Source: Rhizopus sp. PT2906 (lineage: Eukaryota; Mucoromycota; Mucoromycetes; Mucorales; Rhizopodaceae). From it: 63,292 nt of DNA. The notes beneath the pieces were generated by a model. That model ran no database searches. It saw nothing but the letters and a program-made list of their open reading frames with translations, and was not told the DNA's origin. Each line of letters begins with the position of its first letter. The stretch's first letter is position 1. The position numbers and the translations under genes are program-made. This document shows positions 33,501 to 42,634 of this stretch, piece after piece. The stretch covers positions 1 through 63,292 of the forward strand of contig JAMYHX010000229.1 of the NCBI GenBank assembly GCA_025529335.1, written 5' to 3'.

Positions 33501-34115
33501 TCATGGGCTTATCTTGAAATCGGTATCATTGAAGCCATTGGTTGTTTGACAGCTTACTTTGTCGTTCTTTGGTATAATGGTATTACACCTTATGATGCAG
33601 TGATCATGCAGCGTGGAGCATCCTCTCCCACCAATTACTTTTCCAACGGACCCATCTATGCTCTGGATTATCTTACTGCTACAGGTAAACTCTTGAATGC
33701 TGAAGCTCAGCACCGTGCTCTTGGACAGGCTCAATCTATTACCTACTGGAGTGTGATGGTTATGCAAATGTTCAATATGTTTGCCTGTAAGACGCGTTTC
33801 TCTATGCCTATTGGTCGATACATGTTCTCCAACAAATGGACCTTTGCTGGTATTCTTGGTGGTGCTTCCTTAGCAACACTTATTGTCTACTGTCCACCTT
33901 TCAATATTCCTTTTGGTACAGAATATCATCTGTTGCCTCTCTGGTGGTTGATTCCAGTTGGCTTTGGTTTTATCATTATTGCTTATGCCTGTTTACGTAT
34001 GAAAATCAGACAGAGATTCAATCCTATCAGCTTCAACCCTGAAATCCATGGTTTACGTATGCATCCTACCATCTTTACGGTAGCTACCACAGAATCTGGT
34101 CATCGTATGGCATAA
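30577..34115 (+). CDS. Type IIC P-type ATPase, Na+/K+-ATPase alpha-like
   Basis: Three exons (30577-30792, 30853-31125, 31179-34115) give 1,141 residues. All P-type motifs are present: LTGESDPQ (actuator TGES), PEGLPATVTILL (M4), the phosphorylated Asp in ATDKTGTLT at about 411, KGAPERVL, and GDGVNDAP at about 745. M5 has SMPEVIPN and M6 has IDLGFELFAALTFAW. Overall similarity is to the animal Na,K-/H,K-ATPase alpha subunit, not to fungal H+-ATPase (Pma1) or ENA Na+ pumps. Compared with animal M6 (IDLGTD), the second acidic cation ligand is Glu instead of Asp. The cytosolic N terminus is long and basic (KRPEKKRKGDKKN). No beta subunit is seen in this window. Ion specificity (Na+, K+ or H+) is not decidable here. 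Confidence 0.93.
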
Positions 34116-34135
34116 ACACACACACACACACACAC
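34116..34135. repeat. AC microsatellite in the ATPase 3' UTR
   Basis: Ten AC units directly after the stop codon. Confidence 0.85.
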
Positions 34136-34285
34136 TTATTTATACATACAGCATGCTTTTATATACTTTATAATTCATATTTATCTACATTGTTTTTCTT
34201 CTTCTTTAGACGTTTGTGAATAATAAAAAAGGAACTTCATATTTTAACTTGTATCTTTAAGAGATAAAATGAAAAATGCTTCTAG

Positions 34286-35304
34286 TTATTTCTTTTTGTT
34301 GTCAATGATCTCGATGAATGCATCAATAAGTAACTGTGGACACCTTTCTCTAACAACTTGTAAAGGATGCATAGATCGAACACCATTTTGCCTAATAAAA
34401 ACAATGAATTTTTTTTTATCATCATTAAATGTATTACATTCCTTTACCATTTCACTATACAAAACAATGGGCTGCTTTCTACTTCTCTGCCAATGTATTC
34501 TACTTTTATTGCTGCCTTTTGCCAATCATCTATATCTACGGCAAAGGTTTCATTGAATATGATATCATCGTCACTTTCATCATCGTCCTCTCCTTCCATG
34601 ATACTACTATTACCACTAGCACTAGTACTACTGGCGGCTCCAATGCTGTATAAACTTGTAGATGTACTAGTACTACTACTACTACTACCGACTCCAACGT
34701 TGTATAAGCTAGTAGAAGTATCCATGCTATTATTGTTGACAAACAATCTAATTTTCTTTGTCTTTGGTGCATCACTATCATCCAATTCCTCTGTTGTACA
34801 CTCTCTAACCTTTATCATTGACTGTTCTCCTGTTTCTAACTTGTTTTCTTCTTCATCGTCGCTAGATTCTTCAGCAATGACTCTCGGCACATTCACTGGC
34901 ACTGAAGCTACTTTATGATTTTCTATGCTTGATTGATCAATGAGGTTTTGATGTAGTTTTTGATAAAGTTTTTTGTCAAGATTATGATCAGGAACGGAAT
35001 TCCAATATTGAGCAATCAAATCTGAAGCAAATCTACATGTATAATAAGTTTACATGTAAAGTAAACTTTTTCATATATTACATGTTTCCTTCTTTCTCCC
35101 AAGTGTTGTCGCTTTCGTCATAATTAAGCCATTTGATCAAGTATTTAAATGTCACTTTCTTTATATAAATGTAAAAAAAAAAGAGAGAGAGAGAAAGTTG
35201 ATTAAGGAAATATATAATAACAACATAGGATGTGTGCTTACCTTTCCTCTCTTTATCACTTTATGGTCTATAATCTTTTCTACTTCATATTCTTCAGAGG
35301 ACAT
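34286..35304 (-). CDS. HP1-like protein: chromo and chromoshadow domains
   Basis: Four exons (35304-35242, 35158-35082, 35032-34448, 34391-34286) give 276 residues. The N-terminal chromodomain (about 4-57) has the aromatic-cage positions of H3K9me readers: EYEVEKIIDH (Tyr5), YLIKWLNY (Trp, Tyr) and SDNTWEKEGN, ending SDLIAQYW. A long hinge follows, acidic (EESSDDEEEN) and Ser/Thr-rich, with a KTKKIRLF basic patch. The C terminus resembles a chromoshadow domain: KVEYIGREVESSPLFCIVKW, then VVRERCPQLLIDAFIEII. Swi6/HP1 proteins bind H3K9-methylated nucleosomes and dimerise through the shadow domain to form heterochromatin. The start is 77 bp from the divergent PTPMT1-like start. Intron 1 (83 nt) is the longest of this gene and purine-rich. 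Confidence 0.88.
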
Positions 35305-35381
35305 ATTTGTTTATTTTTTAAAAAAAGAGAGAGAGAGATAATGATTTTTTCTTTTTCTTTTTTATATTTTTTATTTTTATA

Positions 35382-36312
35382 ATGCAGATAGAACATCCAG
35401 AGGAACAAGGTTCTTCTTTAGGGATCAGTAAAGTACTTAAAGAAGAAGCACGTTTGTTAGAAGAAGGAAGGAATAGAGATTCCTTAACAGACACAGCTTT
35501 TAAGAAAGTGCCCAGCAAAGGAGCAAGTTTTTGGACTTGGACAAGGTTTATTATTTCACTCTATTACAATAAAGTATTTTCTTTTATTCTTCCTTTTGTT
35601 GTTTTGATGTCTTTCTGTGTTAATATTTATCTATAGTTGGCAGTGAATATGTTTGGTTTTTTGACAGGATGGAAATGGTATAATAGGTAAATACTATAGT
35701 CATCATAATAAATAGTATTATTAAAACATCGCTAGGATCGATAACGTGATCATCTTGGGTGCCTTGCCTACGCCATCACTCATAAAGAGTCTACATAAAC
35801 ATGAAAATGTCAAGGCAGTTATCAATCTGTGTGAAGAGTTTCCTGGATATGATCGAATCTATGAACAGTGTATGATCAAGCAAGTACGATTGGAGACCCC
35901 TGATTTCTGTATTCCCTCTTTAGAAACGATTGAAAAGGGTATTCAACAGATACATGAAATTATACAAAATGATGAAAAATCATCTATTTATTTACATTGT
36001 AAAGGTACATTCGATTCAATATATACGTAATCAACAAAAACTTATACAGAATAATAGCTGGAAGAGGAAGAAGTGCGGCCATTGCCCTGTGCTATTTATT
36101 AGCTACTTATCAGTTAGATCCATTTGAAGCACAAAAAGTATTGAATAAAAAGAGACCTCAGGTAATTAATAACATTTTCTTTATATTTGTGTACTAAACA
36201 TACATAGGCGGACAAGGATTTATACGTGAGCGAAGAGATTAGATTGTTTTATAAAAACTTGCTATCAAAACTTGAATCCAATCAATTCATTCGTAAACCA
36301 TTTCCTTTCTGA
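35382..36312 (+). CDS. PTPMT1-like dual-specificity phosphatase (phosphatidylglycerophosphatase type)
   Basis: Five exons (35382-35573, 35637-35686, 35736-36004, 36058-36161, 36208-36312) give 239 residues. PTPMT1 removes the terminal phosphate of phosphatidylglycerophosphate on the matrix side of the inner mitochondrial membrane, a step of cardiolipin synthesis. The family start GWKWYNRIDNVIILGALPTPS is followed by the P-loop HCKAGRGRS, giving the CX5R site with Cys169 and Arg175; exon 3 ends inside this loop and the phase-1 join restores it. The segment before it, FWTWTRFIISLYYNK, could anchor or target the protein. The first donor was set at 35574 because the nearer GT at 35546 would bring a stop into frame. 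Yeasts use Gep4 for this step; a PTPMT1-type enzyme is the animal/plant solution. Confidence 0.88.
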
Positions 36313-36619
36313 TAAAATACTAGTTTAGTTTATAAAGAAGACAAGAATAAATGATATTTATGTTGATATTAAGGAACATCAAAATGTGGGTTGTACATAG
36401 TTTTAATGTGATACAGTCATTACACATAGTTTAGTGTCAACTGTAGAATATAAAGTGCCCCCGAGTCAGGGCGACTAAATCATTTGAACGCAACAATGTC
36501 CAAAAAGACAGTCATTTCTTCATTGTTAAAGGAAAAGTATTTAATAAAACGAAGAGATTGTTTATCTCTTTTTGATATATTCTGTCCCTTTCTTTCCTTT
36601 TCTCTCTTTATTCCCCCTC
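36313..36619. other. Intergenic between PTPMT1-like and GH5 genes
   Basis: A 307-bp spacer, pyrimidine-rich before 36620. Nothing specific recognised. Confidence 0.4.
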
Positions 36620-38978
36620 ATGACTCATTTGAACATTGAGACTTTTGCTCAAGATTTAAATATACCCATTCACCACTCAGGACGATGGTTTAAAGACGAC
36701 CAAGGACGAACATTGATATTGCGAGGTGTCAACGTCTGTGGTTCTTCAAAGCTTCCTACCAGTCCTTATCCAGGCTCGACTCACTTGTATGACGAAAACC
36801 TCTTTTGGGATCATCGCAATGTCAGTTTTATTGATCGCCCTTTCCCTCTCAAGGACGCACACGAACATTTTAGTCGCTTGAGAAACTGGGGGCTCACGTT
36901 AATTCGTCTTTTGGTACCATGGGAGAGCATAGAACACGCTGGCCCTGGATCATACGACGAAGAGTACATTGATTACTTGCGAGAATTAATAAAGATGATG
37001 CCCAAATATGGGCTCAAGTGTATCATCGATCCACACCAAGATACAGTAAGTCTTTTATGCTAGCCCCAAACATGCTCTTCCCAATCAAACATATGGTATA
37101 TATAGTGGTCTAGATTCTCGGGTGGCTCAGGAGCTCCAGGATGGACATTTGAGGTAGCTGGCCTTAATATCAAAAACTTTAAGGAAACAGGCGCTGCCTA
37201 TGTACACAATACTAACGCTGTGCCTGGTGATCCGCTACCAATGGTAATCAAAGCCGATTACGTATCAATGCATCCTCACGTGTCCTTTATAGGTCTGGCC
37301 AACAAACTATACAAAGCTAGCTTCATGTACCATGTTTACTCTCTTCTTTGCTGGTGATACTTTTGCTCCCAAACGAACCTTTCAAGGACAAACAATTCAA
37401 CAGTTTCTAAATGACCATTTCATTCGTGCCTATGAGCATTTAGCTCAACGTTTGGCTGATTTGGATGCTGTCTTGGGGTTTGAGTTTATGAATGAACCAC
37501 ATCCTGGATACATTGGGCTAGACCATCTTGATGCATTTGATCCAATTGTAAACTTGTTCTTTGGCGATTCACCTAGTCCATTACAATGCTTTGCTTTAGG
37601 TGCTGGTATTCCTCAGTCTGTAGGCGTCTATGTCAAGTCATGGCCGTTCCCTACTAAAAAGTCTCATGACCGTGTGATTAATGCGAGTAAAGTATCCGCC
37701 TGGGTTGATCACTGCATATGGAAAGAGCATGGTGTCTGGAAAGTGGATGATCATGGAAATCCTCAGCTAGTGAATACACATTATTTTTCAAAGCACCCAG
37801 TTACGGGCAAAAAAGTATCATTCTACAATGACTTTTACAAACCTTTGGTCAATCGATATGTAAAAGCGATACAAGCGGTCAAAAAGGAATACTATTGTCT
37901 AGTAGAGCCTTTAGCAAACGAGGTAAGGGAATAAATATGTGTTTATGATTACAATACAAATACTTTTTATTTAGAGACCTCCTGTCTATGATGAAGATGA
38001 CTGCCATCACAGGGTTATATTTTCTCCTCATTGGTATGATTTGAATTGCGTTTTTTACAAGAAATTTAATGGGAAAATAACGCACGATGTTCAACACTTG
38101 CAGAGGGTATGTGTTTTACACAATTTCTCTATATATCATCTCAAATATATTTTAAAAGGGTGGAAATGTTTTGAAAGCTACTTATTTTGGTAAAAGCGGT
38201 GCCAAGAAGAACTATAGAGGCCAAATCAGGAATATCAAAGAAGATGGTATAAAGAACATGGGAGAAAAACCGTGCATTCTTGGTGAAGTAGGTATTCCTA
38301 TGGACTTGAATAACCGAGTAGCTTTTACGGATGATGATTACTCGAGTCATATTGATTTTATGGATTCCGTCCTTTACGCACTTGAGACAAATTTGATGAA
38401 TTTTATGTAAGTTTGTTTGTCTCTTTAAACCGAACTCATTGTTGTTTTAGATTATGGAACTATGATGTTTGCAATGACCACGAATATGGTGATCACTGGA
38501 ATGGAGAGAACTTTTCTATTTACTCTGCAAAAAAAGCAAAGGAAGATTACTTGGAGCATGATGCTGAGAAAAGTGCCTTGTCAAAAAGACATCTGTATGA
38601 TGGTGGAAGAGTGCTTGAAGCTGTCTTGGTTTGTATATGCACATATCAAAGGGAAATATAGCTAATCTTATTCCCTAGCGCCCATATGCAGTCAAGGTTG
38701 CGGGTACTCCTGTATCAGCCGAATTCAATCTGGACACCCTTCAATATACCTTTTCTTTTATTCCCCATGGTAATACGGAATATAGCAAGGTGACTGAAAT
38801 ATTTGTACCTTATCTTCATTACGGGAACAAGACCATAGATACCAAGGTCAACTTTGGTGAATGTTATTATGATGAAGAAAAGCAAACACTCTACCATTAC
38901 TATAAAAGTGACGAAGCACCTAAACAAGTGACAATCGAACTTGGCGTGATTACACCACAATCATGCACCGTCATGTAA
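36620..38978 (+). CDS. GH5 family glycosidase, endoglycoceramidase-related (glucosylceramide or steryl-glucoside hydrolase)
   Basis: Seven exons (36620-37045, 37106-37243, 37293-37922, 37975-38106, 38159-38406, 38451-38628, 38679-38978) give 683 residues. No signal peptide, so it acts inside the cell. The GH5 barrel starts with GRTLILRGVNVCGSSK; the acid/base Glu is in FEFMNEPHPG (about 256) and the nucleophile Glu in CILGEVGIPMDLN (about 485). HQDTWSRFSGGSGAPGWTFE is typical of the GH5_12 fungal enzymes (EGCrP1/EGCrP2, Egh1) that split glucosylceramide or ergosteryl-glucoside. Which lipid is the substrate is not visible. A C-terminal beta domain (RPYAVKVAGTPV...) is present. The ATG at 36620 begins MTHLNIETF; an in-frame TTG upstream was not used. 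Confidence 0.9.
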
Positions 38979-39080
38979 TTACCTTCTCTCTCTCCTTGAA
39001 AATTTAAAGCTCAGAATACAAATACCAATTTATTACTCTTCATCTGTTTCTTTTTCTCCCCTTTTTTTGCATCCATCATA

Positions 39081-40142
39081 ATGAGTAAGGTACATAATTT
39101 AGATGACCCATATGATTTGAGAGTAAGTAATCTTACATTACCTAAAGAGGCCTTATGTATCACCTTCAACCGGAGCAAGAAAACTTGGGGGTCTAGCCAG
39201 CACAACTCGTTCACCCAATGTTAGTAATGTATTTTCTCATGTCAGGCCTTCAACTGGACCCTCACCTTTTCATCATCGATTGAAAAGAATTACTTTATCT
39301 GATGAGGATGAAGAGCAGCAAGATGAATCTATCTATGGCATATCGGAATCATTTAAGAGATACGAACTAATGACAGAATTGTAACAAACAAAACAAGAGT
39401 GAAATAATCATTAATATTCATATGCATTTTTTTATAGCATCAATCTAAAGAATCCTAACCATTGTCCACTTGGAGTATACGTTTTACCTTCTTCAGAGAA
39501 TTTATACAGTAGGTTTATACTTATGTCATTGACATTCTAATATACACATATGTAGTTTGGTATGGTGTGATTTTTGTACATCAAGGTTACTATCAATCTG
39601 GAGCATTCAAATTTAGGTTGGCTATACCAGAGAGCTACCCAGAACACCCGCCTGCGGTCACCTTTATGAGCGACATGTTCCATCCTTTGGTAGACGGAGG
39701 AGGCAATTTATCCATATCTCAACAATTCCCTACTTGGAGACCATACGAGGATTATATATTTCACATACTTCATTATATCAAGAATATATTCAAAAAAAAT
39801 ATACTAGACAGATTAATTGACAAACACTGCTTCAACAAAGAAGCATATCGGCTGCAAGTATTAAGCATGCAGGCATAACATAGTCAACTCATCATGATTT
39901 ATATACAATTAGTTATAGAACAGACATTAAGATATTTAGTAAGCTTGCACAACAATGCGCTCAACTATCAATCACAGAATCCTATTTACTTGATCATTTC
40001 CCGGACGATAACATGATTCGTTTTTCTCCTGTCAGTGAACCAAAGTTTGGTAAGTTTTTTCTTGTTTATTTATTTGTATACATGTATTTGACTTTTTTTG
40101 TCATCTATAGACGAACTTTGGTCTCAACTTTTAAAGCAGTAA
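39081..40142 (+). CDS. FTS/AKTIP-like ubiquitin E2 variant (FHF dynein-adaptor subunit)
   Basis: Six exons (39081-39122, 39148-39380, 39438-39508, 39556-39857, 39932-40049, 40111-40142) give 265 residues. FTS pairs with Hook and FHIP to link dynein to early endosomes. The UBC fold is clear: LGVYVLPSSENLYIWYGVIF, FKFRLAIPESYPEHPPAVTF and FHPLVDGGGNLSISQQF, where the catalytic Cys of true E2 enzymes is missing. The N-terminal 90 residues are disordered with an acidic patch (SDEDEEQQDES). The tail DNMIRFSPVSEPKFDELWSQL matches the family's closing segment. The intron 4 acceptor is uncertain: only 39931 (TTAAG) keeps the frame with the good donor at 39858, but it drops an apparently conserved DIK just upstream. 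Convergent with the next gene (64 bp). Confidence 0.85.
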
Positions 40143-40206
40143 AAGATGTGGCTCTTTCATTATACCCGTATTTTGTTTACATTCTTTTTTTTCGGAGAAT
40201 AAACAA

Positions 40207-41036
40207 TTAATAAGAGATAGGATGTCGTTGCGTTTGATAATATGAAGCTTGTACTGGTCGTGGGTGTTGATATTGTTGTTGATAGTGTTGTTGATAATGT
40301 GGATGGTACATTTGTGGCTGAGGCTTTGACCAGTGATAATTCAATCGACTATCCTCTCTTTTATTCGGTTTCATTAAAATAGTACATAGTCCTAGCAGAA
40401 TCCATGCTACACATAGCACAATCGTACCTAGCCATACTCCATCCCATAATATACATCTATATTAATTAGCTCCCCTGCTATTGTTCATCTCGATTTACCT
40501 TTGATACAGAATGGGATATGTCGCATCTGTCTGCTGATTTAATGTTGAGCAATAAGTAATCAACCCTCTAGCAGGTCTTTTGAATTCGACAATACCATTC
40601 GTCCAAGGTTCCTGCCCACTAAGAAAGGTTGTTGCTAGGACAGTAGCGATCAATAGTATAGAATTGACTATACTTAGACATTTATCGCCTCGTAAGATAT
40701 GACCACGTCGACAACAGGTTGCATGTGTACAGATTGCAAAGGAACTTAGCATAGATATACATAGTGTAATGTACCAATTTAAATACTATTGAATTCTTTT
40801 AGGAACAACAAAAAAAAAGCAGCTTTCAACAGTATACCTGCCAGTGTCCTGCATTTAACCATCCTGGGATATGCGTCTATGAAATATATTATTACGTCTG
40901 TAAACGTTTTTTTTTTCCCTACTTTTTGTTGGTACTTTGAAAGTAAGAAGCATTGTGTAAAATGACAGCCGAGACAAAATAAGCTTAAGATAAGTACTGC
41001 ATAGCGCGTGATATTAATAAAAAGTAATGATGGCAT
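40207..41036 (-). CDS. Four-transmembrane protein with Tyr/Gln/His-rich tail, unknown function
   Basis: Four exons (41036-40923, 40876-40838, 40785-40499, 40456-40207) give 229 residues. Hydrophobic spans: ITRYAVLILSLFCLGCHFTQ, WYITLCISMLSSFAICTH, LSIVNSILLIATVLATTFLS and GTIVLCVAWILLGLCTILM. Both termini lie on the same side. A loop between TM3 and TM4 (about 60 residues, with Cys and a TNGIVEFKRPARG segment) follows. The C tail (HPHYQQHYQQQYQHPRP) is low-complexity. The topology is that of MARVEL or SUR7/PalI-type cortical proteins, but no diagnostic motif is present, so no family is claimed. Exon 2 is only 13 codons, and its splice sites are phase-consistent. Same strand as the RPL10 gene upstream (129 bp). 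Confidence 0.6.
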
Positions 41037-41165
41037 AAGAAAGTAACAATAATGAAGAAAGAAAGCCCCAGTCCCCTCCTTTCAGGCACAATTCCCCTTT
41101 TATCATACTTGAAATACTCCTATTTTTCCATTCCTTAAAAGATAAATGCTAAAATCATTTTATTC

Positions 41166-41813
41166 TTAGGCAGAAACAGCCTTGAAGTAATCGGCAAGAC
41201 GACCCTTTTGAGGAACGAACTTGACATAAGAACCATCGGGCTTGATGAGACCCTTGGAACGAGCTTCGACATAATCTTCACGGTCAAGAGGAGTGAAACC
41301 CCACTTCTTGGAGATAATGATCTTTTGTTGACCAGGGAACTTGTACTTGCAACGTCTCAAGGCTTCAATAACAACAGCCTTGTTGGAGTCCTTGGAACGG
41401 ACGGAGAAGATGATTTGACCAATGTTGACACGAGCAACTAAACCGTTGGGCTTACCGAAAGCACCACGCATACCAGTTTGCAAACGATCTGCACCAGCAC
41501 AAGACAACATCTTGTTGATACGAGTGACGTGGTAAGGGTGGACACGGATACGCATGTGGAAGGAGTCCTTACCAGAGGTCTTGGACATGTACTTGTTGGC
41601 ACAGATACGACCAGCTTCAAGGGCTTCAGCAGAGAGTTGTTCATACTCGTTGGAGACCAAGTGGACACAGAGAGGGAATTCGTCAACAGAAGCCTTCTTA
41701 CGACCCAAATCGTAAATTCTCAACTTGGCGTCAGGGACACCACGACAGTATCTAGACTTGGGGTAAGGCTTGTTCTTACAGTAACGATAGCAACGAGCAG
41801 GACGACGACCCAT
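41166..41813 (-). CDS. RPL10: 60S ribosomal protein L10 (uL16)
   Basis: Intronless, 215 residues, the normal length for eukaryotic uL16. It starts MGRRPARCYRYCKNKPYPKS and contains the family core GAFGKPNGLVARVNIGQIIFSVR plus FPGQQKIIISKKWGFT. uL16 joins late in 60S maturation in the cytoplasm and helps shape the peptidyl-transferase and P-site area. Codon usage is visibly more C/G-ending (CTTGAC, GGTCGTCGT style) than neighbouring genes, as expected for a highly expressed ribosomal gene. The start is the only Met-Gly-Arg-Arg candidate. It diverges from RPN1 across 821 bp. Confidence 0.98.
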   Translation of the reverse strand: MGRRPARCYRYCKNKPYPKSRYCRGVPDAKLRIYDLGRKKASVDEFPLCVHLVSNEYEQLSAEALEAGRICANKYMSKTSGKDSFHMRIRVHPYHVTRINKMLSCAGADRLQTGMRGAFGKPNGLVARVNIGQIIFSVRSKDSNKAVVIEALRRCKYKFPGQQKIIISKKWGFTPLDREDYVEARSKGLIKPDGSYVKFVPQKGRLADYFKAVSA

Positions 41814-42634
41814 TTTTACAAGTTACTATTAAATATTTAGTTGATACATGTTGAATGTGTACATTTGTGTATAAGGAGAAAAAGAATAAAGAAAATAGCT
41901 GTGGTTGTTTTTGATGTAGAAAGCAATTGAAAGATTTATGCCTCTGCTTTGAATTGCTGTTCAATGCATAATTTGATGTATATCAATTGCTGTTCATGAT
42001 CTGATTGTACTCTTTTATAAACACTACTCTTCTTTTGTTACAAAGGGTGGATGCAAGTATATCTCTACAACTGCTTTGCTTTCACATTCTTTCCTTTTTC
42101 TTTTATCCTTATACAAATAGATGGATGGATCGATGTTTTACCTTTATGTCAAAGGGGGGGAAAGAGTATGCAGCTGTTAGCACTGCTTTGGTTGTTAAGG
42201 AGAGACTAGTCGGATATTTAATTAGTTACAAATGGACTCCGGTTCGGACATGCTTCAGATTGAGCTCAGTTGTTTTTCCCTCTTAACCAAAGACTCGATT
42301 TGATAGGGAGATATGAACGCAAAATTGTGTAGCAATTAGGGTTTATTAAAACCACTGAATGTATGAGCAGTTATGGTCAATATATCAATTATATCTACAT
42401 TTATTTCAGTGCATTATCTCAATCATACTTATTCTGCTACAAAGTTCAATGCATAAATGAATAAAGGGAACTTGTCAAAGATTTGGTTGTCTTTTTTTTT
42501 GGTCCGTCATTTAACACTCCGGTGAATGACGTATCGTCCAAGGTTGCTTGCGCGTTCAATTTTTTGTTTATTGTCGCGAAGTAACTCTGCTTTGATATTT
42601 TTCTTTTACACAAGAAAACTTATAATCATCCAAA
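41814..42634. promoter_or_regulatory. Shared upstream region of RPL10 and RPN1 genes
   Basis: 821-bp head-to-head spacer. A CRE-like GAATGACGTAT lies about 110 bp upstream of the RPN1 start (near 42523-42533). No canonical GGTGGCAAA proteasome element was spotted. Small ORFs inside are not convincing. Confidence 0.45.

Noticed and set aside
35546..35636. Alternative first donor in the PTPMT1-like gene (GT at 35546)
   Set aside because: Splicing there shifts phase and runs into a stop; the donor at 35574 restores the family sequence.
36572..36619. Extra N-terminal segment on the GH5 protein resembling a signal peptide
   Set aside because: It would need a TTG start; the first ATG at 36620 matches intracellular relatives.
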